Assembly (NCBI GenBank): GCA_945788445.1
Contig: CALZMA010000091.1
Location: 1 to 5,047, forward strand
Direction: 5' to 3'
Length of the DNA: 5,047 bases
Source: an uncultured Bacteroidales bacterium
GTDB lineage: Bacteria > Bacteroidota > Bacteroidia > Bacteroidales > Bacteroidaceae
The notes beneath the pieces were generated by a model. It worked only from the letters and a program-made list of their open reading frames with translations, searched no databases and was not told where the DNA came from. Below, in pieces: positions 1 to 5,047 of this stretch. A program made the position numbers and the translations under genes. Position 1 is the first letter of the stretch, and each line of letters begins with the position of its first letter.

Positions 1-495
1 AAGCAGCAGGGGCGTCCGGTCAATGCCCTCAAGGCGACCCTCATTTCCACCTCCCTCCTCATCGGCTTCTTCCTTGCGGGCGACGTGATGCTCCGGCTCT
101 TCAACGTCGACATCGAGTCGTTCGCCGTGGCCGGTTCGCTTGTCATCTTCCTCCTTGCGCTGGAAATGATACTCGACGTGGTCATCTTCAAGAACCAGGG
201 CCCCATCAAGGAAGCTACCTTGGTGCCCGTGGTGTTCCCCCTGATTGCCGGTGCAGGCTCGTTCACCACGCTTCTCTCCCTGCGTGCCGAGTATGCCCAG
301 ATAAACATCCTCATCGGGCTGCTGCTCAACATGGTATTTGTCTACTGCGTGCTGAAAGCCACCGAGCGCGTGGAAAAACTCATTTCCAAATCAACCATCT
401 ACCTCTTGCGCAAGTTCTTTGGCATCATCCTGTTGGCCATTGCCGTGCGCCTCTTTACCGCCAACCTCAGTGCCCTGCTGGGCAGTCTGGGCTGA
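1..495 (+). CDS. MarC-family integral membrane protein, 5' end missing
   Basis: The reading frame is open from base 1 to the TGA at 493-495 and gives the last 164 residues of a polytopic inner-membrane protein. Hydrophobic segments lie at about residues 11-32, 41-58, 73-94, 101-119 and 139-156 of the fragment. The proline- and glycine-rich stretch VPVVFPLIAGAGSFTTLLSL (residues 75-94) resembles the conserved P-x-PL-x-AGPG motif of MarC/UPF0056 proteins, and the final helix (FFGIILLAIAVRLF) also fits. Family members are usually about 200-220 residues, so roughly 40-55 N-terminal residues lie before the window. The molecular function of this family is not firmly known; the early link to multiple antibiotic resistance was not upheld. 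There is an in-frame GTG-ATG at 85-90, but it falls inside a membrane segment and is not the true start. The last 34 codons are antisense to the 3' end of the DUF4435 gene. Confidence 0.92.
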   Translation, partial: KQQGRPVNALKATLISTSLLIGFFLAGDVMLRLFNVDIESFAVAGSLVIFLLALEMILDVVIFKNQGPIKEATLVPVVFPLIAGAGSFTTLLSLRAEYAQINILIGLLLNMVFVYCVLKATERVEKLISKSTIYLLRKFFGIILLAIAVRLFTANLSALLGSLG

Positions 496-1497
496 GGCCA
501 CATTCGCCAGGGCTTCTGTGAGTTTCCGGGCGGCCTGCTGTACCTGCCGGTAGCGCGGGCAGTCCGTGTAGGCCAGGTGCTTCCGTAGCATTTCGGCCAC
601 GGGCGCGGTGGCGTGGCGGTAGCCCGCGAGTTCGTTCTGCATCTGCGTGGGGTGTTCCGCCAGCCTCTGTATTTCCCTCTCCCGTTCCCTGCGGAGCAGT
701 TCGCACACCTTTTCCAGCAACGGTCCGGCCACGCCCTCCATCAGGTCGTGGCCGCGCATGTAGAGGTAGGTAGTCTGCGGCGTGAGGCCCAGCGCCTTCA
801 GCTCCTCCATGAGCGGCTTGTACGTCTTGCGGCCCTCGGGAAACTGCTTCTGCAGGCGGCTCACCTTCGCGTTCACCTGGTGGCGCACCTTCTCGATGGC
901 CTGTTCGGGATGGAAGAGGCTCACGTCCTCGGGGCGCACAATGCGGGCGAAGTCCACCATCGAAAACTGCTTGTAGTGGTTGAAGCGGTAGCACCAGATG
1001 TTCCAGACAAACAGCGGCCACACCGTCTCGCTCCAGGCCGCGAGGAAACCTTCGAAGTCGAAGATGCGGCGGTCGTTGAGCGTGGCGCCCACGCAGACCT
1101 GCTGCAGGGCGGGCGCATAGCAGAAATAGTTCTCGATGGCGTAGACGTAGGTGTGGAGCACGTAGGGACTGCCGCACACCACCTCCGATGTGGGCGTGGC
1201 ACCCTGCATGAGGTAGTCGTAGTCGGCATCGACGCAGGCAATCATGCAGCGTCCCAGCCGGTTGCCCAGTTCGTTGGCCAATGCCACCTTCTTCCCCTTC
1301 CCGAGACTCGTTTGCGAAGGCAGCATCACCTCGAAGAACACCCCGTCCGTCTCCAGCGGCTGCAGCAGCGTCCGCCAGAAGAACACATCGTCGTAGCTTT
1401 CCACATAAGCCACAATGCGCTGCCGCCCGTGCTTGCTGCCCAGGCGGTTCATGGCCTCGATGTAGGCCGAGTTGAGGTTGTGGGTGAGGCGGGACAT
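391..1497 (-). CDS. DUF4435 (Toprim-like) protein, PARIS AriB-like candidate effector
   Basis: This is a complete 368-residue soluble protein. Its N-terminal third carries a Toprim-like pattern: a glutamate in YVESYDDVFFW (E33), a Gly/Lys-rich segment GKGKK (66-70), and an acidic strand CVDADYDYL (D90, D92, D94). Two further motifs typical of DUF4435 follow: YAIENYFCY (E122, N123) and YMRGHDL (R248, G249, H250). In the PARIS phage-defence system the DUF4435 protein AriB is a Toprim nuclease released by its ATPase partner AriA; by analogy this could be a metal-dependent RNA or DNA nuclease, which is inference. The ATG at 1497 is the first possible start, because an in-frame TAA lies six codons upstream inside the 8-bp repeat. 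The same-strand upstream gene encodes an AAA ATPase, which supports a functional pair, although 824 bp of repeats separate them. The last 35 or so residues are low-complexity (Q, G, E, K-rich) and are encoded antisense to MarC, so they are probably an unselected extension. I see no signal peptide or membrane segment and no convincing promoter directly upstream. Confidence 0.9.
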   Translation of the reverse strand: MSRLTHNLNSAYIEAMNRLGSKHGRQRIVAYVESYDDVFFWRTLLQPLETDGVFFEVMLPSQTSLGKGKKVALANELGNRLGRCMIACVDADYDYLMQGATPTSEVVCGSPYVLHTYVYAIENYFCYAPALQQVCVGATLNDRRIFDFEGFLAAWSETVWPLFVWNIWCYRFNHYKQFSMVDFARIVRPEDVSLFHPEQAIEKVRHQVNAKVSRLQKQFPEGRKTYKPLMEELKALGLTPQTTYLYMRGHDLMEGVAGPLLEKVCELLRREREREIQRLAEHPTQMQNELAGYRHATAPVAEMLRKHLAYTDCPRYRQVQQAARKLTEALANVASAQTAQQGTEVGGKEAHGNGQQDDAKELAQEVDG

Positions 1498-1512
1498 GGC
1501 GTGTAAGTTAAA

Positions 1513-1584
1513 AGGTTATTAGGTTATTGGGTTATTTGGTTATTTGGTTATAAGGTTGTGAGGTTATGGGATTATAAGGTTACG
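1513..1584. repeat. 8-bp tandem satellite, nine units (consensus aGGTTATt)
   Basis: Nine consecutive octamers run in exact 8-bp register. The first five are nearly perfect (AGGTTATT, AGGTTATT, GGGTTATT, TGGTTATT, TGGTTATA) and the last four have decayed. The tract begins 15 bp upstream of the DUF4435 start codon, so it would lie in the 5' leader of that gene. On the transcribed sense it reads AATAACCT. Two further blocks of the same octamer occur at 1614-1653 (five units) and 1692-1715 (three units). The period is not a multiple of three, but the tract is non-coding, so any effect of copy-number change would be on leader length, promoter spacing or RNA structure. Confidence 0.9.
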
Positions 1585-1715
1585 GCCTAAAGGTTTCAGC
1601 ATAAAGGGTGGCAAGGTTATTGGGTTATGAGGTTGTTGGGTTATGAGGTCATAATATTACAGCCTAAAGGTTTCAGCTTAAAAGAGTGGCAAGGTTATTG
1701 GGTTATGAGGTTATA
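1585..1715. repeat. Duplicated ~77-bp block containing the octamer satellite
   Basis: Copy A occupies 1585-1661 and copy B begins at 1662. Both open with the identical 16-mer GCCTAAAGGTTTCAGC (1585-1600 and 1662-1677). They then share a 27-bp identical segment at 1608-1634 and 1686-1712, starting GTGGCAAGGTTATT. Copy A holds five octamers after the shared GTGGCA, whereas copy B holds three before both end in ATAATAT-like sequence. The copies therefore differ by exactly two octamers (16 bp). This is what replication slippage within a satellite would leave after a segmental duplication. Confidence 0.85.
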
Positions 1716-1734
1716 ATATACCCGCGCAAACCAA

Positions 1735-1956
1735 GCGTTCAAGGTGAGGGCTGAAAGCCCGACCTTTAGCCCATAGCCCAGGGTGAAGCCCTGGGTTCGG
1801 CCGGATACCCTCCGATGAGCCCTGTAAGGGCGACACCCCTATGCGGTCTAATAATGCTGCCGCCCCTACAGGGCTCATCGATAACGCACGGGCTACCCAG
1901 GGCTTCACCCTGGGCTATGGGCTAAAGGTCGGGCTTTCAGCCCTCGCCTTGAACGC
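1735..1956. repeat. Large nested palindrome, 62-bp outer arms with inner hairpin
   Basis: The outer arms are 1735-1796 and 1895-1956 and are reverse complements over 62 bp with one mismatch (T1745 against G1946, a possible U-G wobble in plus-strand RNA). Within the 98-bp centre is a second inverted repeat, 1813-1832 and 1861-1880, 20 bp with one mismatch (A1827 against C1866). The arms contain smaller palindromes of their own, such as GGGCTGAAAGCCC and CCCAGGGTGAAGCCCTGGG. From general recollection, such GGGCTT/AGCCC-rich elements resemble interspersed palindromic repeats that generate spurious ORFs in several phyla, including Bacteroidota. I cannot verify copy number from this window. No transposase or target-site duplication is evident. 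As RNA this would fold into a very stable branched stem. Confidence 0.93.
1813..1880. repeat. Inner hairpin of the palindrome (20-bp stem, 28-nt loop)
   Basis: CGATGAGCCCTGTAAGGGCG (1813-1832) pairs with 1861-1880, leaving a 28-nt loop at 1833-1860. The unpaired stretches between this stem and the outer arms (16 nt on the left, 14 nt on the right) are not complementary, so the folded form is two stacked stems separated by an internal loop. The loop contains no obvious promoter or reading frame. Confidence 0.85.
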
Positions 1957-1974
1957 ACGGCCCGCGAAAACAAG

Positions 1975-2129
1975 CGTCCGAGCTGGTCGAATGCCGAGCG
2001 CAAGGCCAATCCCCGCGCAAACCAAACGTCCGAGCTGGTCGAATGCCGAGCGCAAGGCCAATGCCCGCACAAACCAATCGTCCGAGCTGGTCGAATGCCG
2101 AGCGCAGGGCCAATGCCCGCGAAAACAAG
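1975..2129. repeat. 52-bp direct tandem repeat, three copies
   Basis: Copies start at 1975, 2027 and 2079, with lengths 52, 52 and 51 bp. Each begins CGTCCGAGCTGGTCGAATGC, followed by CGAGCGCAAGGCCAAT (CGAGCGCAGGGCCAAT in copy 3), and ends in a variable CCCGCGCAAACCAA-like linker. The first 36 bp of copies 1 and 2 are identical, and the differences lie mainly in the linker. A partial unit consisting of the linker alone precedes copy 1 (1961-1974). There are no unique spacers between copies, so this is a minisatellite and not a CRISPR array. Confidence 0.92.
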
Positions 2130-2141
2130 CGTTCAACGCGC

Positions 2142-2241
2142 GCCCCAAAGGGGCAACAGCTCCCAGCCCAGGGCAAGCGAGCGAAGCGATGCGACACCCT
2201 GGGTTAGCCCGAGGCATCAACGATACGCCCCCGAAGGGGGC
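2142..2241. repeat. Cluster of GC-rich hairpins downstream of the ATPase gene
   Basis: Three inverted repeats follow each other. GCCCCAAAGGGGC (2142-2154) has a 5-bp stem and an AAA loop. AGCCCAGGG (2165-2173) pairs with CCCTGGGTT (2197-2205) around a 23-nt loop rich in GCGA. GCCCCCGAAGGGGGC (2227-2241) has a 6-bp stem and a GAA loop. They lie 3' of the ATPase stop codon on the minus strand and could stop exonucleases or slow polymerase. None is followed by a T-run in that direction, so a classic intrinsic terminator is not supported. Confidence 0.7.
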
Positions 2242-2321
2242 AAAAGCAGTGACAGAAGCGTCCAAAGCTCATAACCTGCGCGCCAGAGGCGTTATCGCAA
2301 GCGCGCCGGAGCCCGCCCCTC

Positions 2322-3149
2322 TCACACCGTAATGTCGCTCACCTCCGTCACTGCGTCCTCCCATCCGTCCATGATGAGGGCGGGCGAGTGCGTGGTGAGC
2401 AGCACCTGCGCGTTCGGGTTCAGTTCGCGCACCATCGTGATGAGTCGTTTCTGCCATTCAAAATGCAGGCTCGCCTCCGGTTCGTCCATGAAGAGCGCGT
2501 AAGGCTGCTGGTCCTCTGTGAGCACCGTGAGCAGGACGAGCAGCATCTGCTTCTCCCCGCTCGATAGCAAATAAGGCGAGAGCTTTTCGCCGTATTGTAC
2601 GAAGCGCAGCTCGTTGCTCTCGCGGTCAATGCGCTTGCCCGTTTCCTCGAAGAGTTCGTCCACGAGGTCCAGGAAGCGCGTCTTCTGCGCCGCCGCCTCC
2701 GTCGCCCGGTCGCGGGCCTCGGGCGCCCCGCTGGTGAGCAGGGCAATCATGCGGTTGCCCACGTTCACCTGGTAGTCCAGGTAGCGCCGCTGCACGAGGT
2801 AGAGCTGCCAGTCCAGTTCGGTCACCACCCTCGTGTCCGACAAGTCGCCCACGGGGTGCGCCGCAATGATCTTGCGGTCGAAGCTGCGCAGCACGTCGTA
2901 GCGGATGCCTGTAGCCTCCGCCGGGTCATACTCCACCTTCACGCCCATCTCTCCCGCTCCCGAGAGTTCGCCCGTCGTGGGCATCGTCCGCAGGTGGTGG
3001 ATGAGCTTGTTGAGAATGGTGCTCTTGCCCGCCCCGTTGTGGCCGCTGAGCACGTTCACGTCCGGGCGGAGGTCCCAGACAATGTGCTTGTGGCCGCTCC
3101 ACAGGCTCGGGATTTCGATGCGCCGGATAGATTTCGCCAAAAGAGTCAT
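2322..3149 (-). CDS. ABC/OLD-like AAA ATPase, PARIS AriA-like candidate partner
   Basis: This is a complete 275-residue cytoplasmic ATPase with the full set of ABC-type nucleotide-binding motifs. They are Walker A GHNGAGKST (36-44), the signature LSSGEKQ (195-201), Walker B ALFMDEPE (218-225) with catalytic E223, the D-loop ASLH (226-229), and the switch histidine in TTHSP (H254). The order and wording (DEPEASLH, then VLLTTHSP) fit the AAA_15/AAA_21 group used by OLD, RecF-like and PARIS AriA proteins, rather than a transporter subunit. There is no membrane domain nearby. The middle part (about 100-190) is helical and charged and may be the dimer or effector contact. The start at 3149 leaves the expected strand before Walker A intact. 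It is shorter than I recall for characterised AriA proteins, so orthology is uncertain. The DUF4435 gene lies downstream on the same strand. A Bacteroidetes-type promoter lies about 30 bp upstream. Likely role, by inference: an ATP-dependent sensor or scaffold that controls the DUF4435 effector. Confidence 0.95.
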   Translation of the reverse strand: MTLLAKSIRRIEIPSLWSGHKHIVWDLRPDVNVLSGHNGAGKSTILNKLIHHLRTMPTTGELSGAGEMGVKVEYDPAEATGIRYDVLRSFDRKIIAAHPVGDLSDTRVVTELDWQLYLVQRRYLDYQVNVGNRMIALLTSGAPEARDRATEAAAQKTRFLDLVDELFEETGKRIDRESNELRFVQYGEKLSPYLLSSGEKQMLLVLLTVLTEDQQPYALFMDEPEASLHFEWQKRLITMVRELNPNAQVLLTTHSPALIMDGWEDAVTEVSDITV

Positions 3150-3366
3150 AATAGAAAAGATAGAAGCGGATTAGCGTAGCAAATGTAGCGACTTCTTCCT
3201 TTATTTGCAACCTTCGCCCTCCATTTCGTCGGTAAAGTAGCCCTTTTCGCCGAAAAATGCAGAAAAAACTCCCATCCCCTTTAAACCTTTCCGCACCACG
3301 AGTGTCAAAACCCCGAAATCCGGCGCACAGCGCCCCGCCAAGGAAATTAGAAACAAACATCATACA
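3150..3366. other. Divergent intergenic region with A-rich leader of the barrel gene
   Basis: The 217 bp between the two divergent start codons hold no credible gene. Besides the minus-strand promoter, the plus-strand side has a small GC hairpin, GGCGCACAGCGCC (3322-3334, 5-bp stem). An A-rich leader (3341-3366) runs up to the ATG of the outer-membrane gene, as is typical for translation starts in Bacteroidota. I found no full TAnnTTTG match on the plus strand. TTTATTTG at 3200-3207 is one base off and lies 160 bp from the start codon, so the promoter of the outer-membrane gene is not identified. Confidence 0.6.
3180..3211 (-). promoter_or_regulatory. Candidate Bacteroidetes-type promoter of the ATPase gene
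   Basis: On the minus strand, GTTG (3211-3208) is followed after exactly 20 nt by TACATTTG (3187-3180). The second element matches the -7 consensus TAnnTTTG in full, and the spacing fits the known 19-21 nt to the -33 TTTG/TTG element. Transcription would begin at about 3170-3175, giving a leader of about 20-25 nt before the ATG at 3149. The call is a consensus match only. Confidence 0.6.
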
Positions 3367-5047
3367 ATGAGACGTACCCTATCACTTCTCCTCCTCTTCC
3401 TTTTCCTGTTTGCCGCCCAAGCGGCCGCACAGGGAATACCCATCACGGGCAAAGCCATTGACGCCAAAACCAAGGCACCCGTAGAGTTTGCCTCGGCTGC
3501 ACTCCTGCGCACCGACAGCACCGCCGTACTCGCCGCCACCACCGACGAGATGGGCCAATTCACCCTTCGGGCCAAAGAGCCCGGCCAATACCTTGTGCGC
3601 CTCACATTGGTTGGCTTCACTCCCAAATACATGGCTGTGACGATTTCTGCCGAAGCTGACTCAGTAGCTCTTGGCGACGTGGTCATGGAAACTACCGACA
3701 ACCTCCTCGGCGCTGCCACCGTGAGCGTCACAGCCTCGAAGGTGGAGCAGAAAGACGACACCACCCTCTTCAACGCCGCCGCCTACCGCGTGCCCGAAGG
3801 CTCCACGCTCGAAGCCCTCGTGAAGCAGCTGCCCGGCGTCGAAGTCGGCGACGACGGCACCGTCAAGTGGAACGGAAAGACTGTCACCGAATTTCTCGTG
3901 AACGGCAAGGATTTCTTCAAGGGCGACACACAGACCGCCATGAAGAACCTCCCCACCGACCTCGTGAGCAAAATCAAGGCCTACGACAAGAAGAGCGACT
4001 ACACCGAACAGACCGGCATCGACGACGGCGAGGAAACCACCGTGCTCGACATCGCCACCAAGCGGCAGCTCAACGAGTCGTGGGTGAGCAACGTGGACCT
4101 CGCCTACGGCAACCACGACCGCTACAGCGGCCGCTTCTTCGTGACACGCTTCACCGACCGGACCCGCGTCACCGCCTTCGGTTCGGCCAACAACACGGGC
4201 GACCGGGGCTTCGGCGGACCCCGCGGCTTCGGCGGCGGTGGGGGCGGTCTCGTGGCCACCAAGAATGCCGGCCTCGACTTCTCGTGGGAAAACGGCCGCA
4301 AGAAAGGCGAAGCCGGCCGCCTGGAACTGGGCGGCAGCGTGATGTACAGGCACAGCAACTCCGATGCCCTCTCCACCTCAGCTACCGAGACCTTCCTCAC
4401 CTCGGGTGCGACCAGCTCCTTCTCCAACTCCTGGAACCACAGCGTCAGCAAGTCCACCTCCGTCAATGCCCGCTTCCGCCTGCAGTGGAGTCCCGACAGC
4501 ATGACCACCCTCACCTTCCGCCCCACCTATTCCTACTCCGAGTCGAAGAACAACGGCAGTTCCCGCAGCGCCACCTTCAACGACGACCCGTTCAGCGTGC
4601 CCGGTATGGTGAGTCCCCTCGACAGCATCCTGCTGGCCGATGCTGCTGCCTCGCAGCCCGCCCTCTATGCCCTCATGGTCAATACGAACCGCCGCCTCAC
4701 CCTCGGCGACAGCCAGTCGCACAACCTTTCGGGCAACCTCAACATTGTCCGCAAACTCAATGCCGACGGCCGCAACGTTTCGCTGCAGTTGCGCGGTGGA
4801 TGGTCGAAGAGCGAGTCCAACTCCTTCTCCATTTCCCACATTAGCTACAACACCTCCACGGGCAAGGCACCGAGCTTCCTCAACCAGTACAGCACCTCGC
4901 CCAGCAAGAGCTACAACTACAGCGCCCGCCTCGGCTACGTAGAACCCCTTGGCAACCGGTGGTTCGGCGAACTCCGCTACCAGTATGCCTACAAGTACTC
5001 CGACTCCGACCGCTCCCGCTTCAACCTCGACTCCCTCGCCTACGAGC
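3367..5047 (+). CDS. Outer-membrane beta-barrel (TonB-receptor-like) protein, 3' end missing
   Basis: The frame opens at ATG 3367 and stays open to the window end: 560 residues with no stop. Residues 1-21 form a signal peptide (MRR, a long Leu/Phe core, then AAQAAA), with probable signal peptidase I cleavage before Q22. Residues about 25-105 form a carboxypeptidase-D-regulatory-like Ig fold (ITGKAIDAKTKAPVEFASA, then GQFTL, then LVGFTP). A plug-like segment follows (about 117-235), with LEALVKQLPGVEV, TEFLVNGKDFF and KIKAYDKKSDY. From about 240 the sequence alternates polar and aromatic residues, as in barrel strands and loops. A glycine-rich loop, DRGFGGPRGFGGGGGG, lies near residues 279-294. 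The layout fits the OMP_b-brl_3 / TonB-dependent receptor-like proteins common in Bacteroidales, which are usually 800-950 residues, so the C-terminal barrel lies beyond the window. The substrate cannot be inferred, and no SusD-like partner is visible. It is divergent from the ATPase gene, so the two are not in one operon. Confidence 0.92.
   Translation, partial: MRRTLSLLLLFLFLFAAQAAAQGIPITGKAIDAKTKAPVEFASAALLRTDSTAVLAATTDEMGQFTLRAKEPGQYLVRLTLVGFTPKYMAVTISAEADSVALGDVVMETTDNLLGAATVSVTASKVEQKDDTTLFNAAAYRVPEGSTLEALVKQLPGVEVGDDGTVKWNGKTVTEFLVNGKDFFKGDTQTAMKNLPTDLVSKIKAYDKKSDYTEQTGIDDGEETTVLDIATKRQLNESWVSNVDLAYGNHDRYSGRFFVTRFTDRTRVTAFGSANNTGDRGFGGPRGFGGGGGGLVATKNAGLDFSWENGRKKGEAGRLELGGSVMYRHSNSDALSTSATETFLTSGATSSFSNSWNHSVSKSTSVNARFRLQWSPDSMTTLTFRPTYSYSESKNNGSSRSATFNDDPFSVPGMVSPLDSILLADAAASQPALYALMVNTNRRLTLGDSQSHNLSGNLNIVRKLNADGRNVSLQLRGGWSKSESNSFSISHISYNTSTGKAPSFLNQYSTSPSKSYNYSARLGYVEPLGNRWFGELRYQYAYKYSDSDRSRFNLDSLAYE

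Larger units (their letters stand above)
1498..2321. other. Gene-free repeat mosaic between ATPase and DUF4435 genes
   Basis: This 824-bp stretch holds no credible gene. It consists almost wholly of repeats: 8-bp satellite blocks (1513-1715), a nested palindrome (1735-1956), a 52-bp tandem repeat (1975-2129) and GC-rich hairpins (2142-2241). The remaining 80 bp before the ATPase stop codon contain only weak inverted repeats. Open frames across the region, on both strands, are made of the repeats themselves and resemble the spurious hypothetical proteins often predicted from such elements. I see no transposase, resolvase or intact mobile gene, and no TAnnTTTG promoter element on the strand leading into the DUF4435 gene. 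Any transcript running from the ATPase into the DUF4435 gene must pass through all of it. Confidence 0.85.

Noticed and set aside
613..1506. Long plus-strand open frame (297 codons) opposite the DUF4435 gene
   Set aside because: It is antisense to a gene with clear family motifs, and its product is rich in H, V, R and L with no recognisable domain. High GC keeps this frame open.
1735..1956. Possible invertible promoter (phase-variable switch) bounded by inverted repeats
   Set aside because: The centre is itself palindromic, contains no TAnnTTTG element on either strand, and no recombinase is in the window.
1975..2129. Possible CRISPR array
   Set aside because: The three 52-bp units are contiguous, with no unique spacers of constant length, and no cas gene is nearby.
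2227..2241. Intrinsic terminator for the ATPase gene
   Set aside because: The stem is strong, but the downstream bases on the minus strand (GTATCGTTGATG) have no T-run.
1841..2332. Plus-strand frame of 163 codons and minus-strand frames at 1915-2265 and 1937-2197 across the repeats
   Set aside because: They translate the palindrome and the 52-bp tandem repeat. The repeated peptides reflect DNA repeats, as in known spurious protein families, and no real start context or domain is present.
2595..3179. Plus-strand frame of 194 codons opposite the ATPase gene
   Set aside because: It lies antisense to a gene with intact Walker A, signature and Walker B motifs and has no domain of its own.
3867..4844. 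Long plus-strand open frame (325 codons) inside the outer-membrane gene
   Set aside because: It is a +2/+3 shadow of the barrel gene. The product is almost all R, Q, P and H, with no domain, whereas the chosen frame has a signal peptide and family motifs.

Overview
The window looks like a chromosomal segment of a GC-rich member of the Bacteroidota, most likely order Bacteroidales. Three things support this: an outer-membrane beta-barrel protein with an N-terminal carboxypeptidase-D-regulatory-like domain, a promoter matching the Bacteroidetes sigma factor consensus (TTG, about 20 nt, TAnnTTTG), and A/T-rich leaders without clear Shine-Dalgarno sequences. No species can be named from this sequence alone.

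Layout. Positions 1-495 (+) hold the 3' part of a MarC-family inner-membrane protein. Positions 391-1497 (-) hold a DUF4435 protein with a Toprim-like active-site pattern; its end overlaps the end of the MarC gene by 105 bp, tail to tail. Positions 1498-2321 hold no credible gene. This 824-bp stretch is a mosaic of repeats: an 8-bp satellite, a duplicated block of about 77 bp, a nested palindrome of 222 bp with 62-bp arms, three copies of a 52-bp tandem repeat, and a group of GC-rich hairpins. Positions 2322-3149 (-) hold a complete ABC/OLD-like AAA ATPase. Positions 3150-3366 are a divergent intergenic region with a good promoter for the ATPase. Positions 3367-5047 (+) hold the 5' part of an outer-membrane beta-barrel (TonB-receptor-like) gene that runs off the window.

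How the genes work together. The ATPase and the DUF4435 protein lie on the same strand in the order ATPase then DUF4435. This is the two-component layout of the PARIS anti-phage system (AriA ATPase, AriB DUF4435/Toprim effector) and of OLD-like ATPase-nuclease pairs in general. The most interesting point is that a likely defence-type pair is split by 824 bp of stacked repeats capable of strong secondary structure. Whether both genes are still co-expressed, and whether the pair is defensive at all, cannot be settled here. MarC and the outer-membrane protein appear to be unrelated neighbours.
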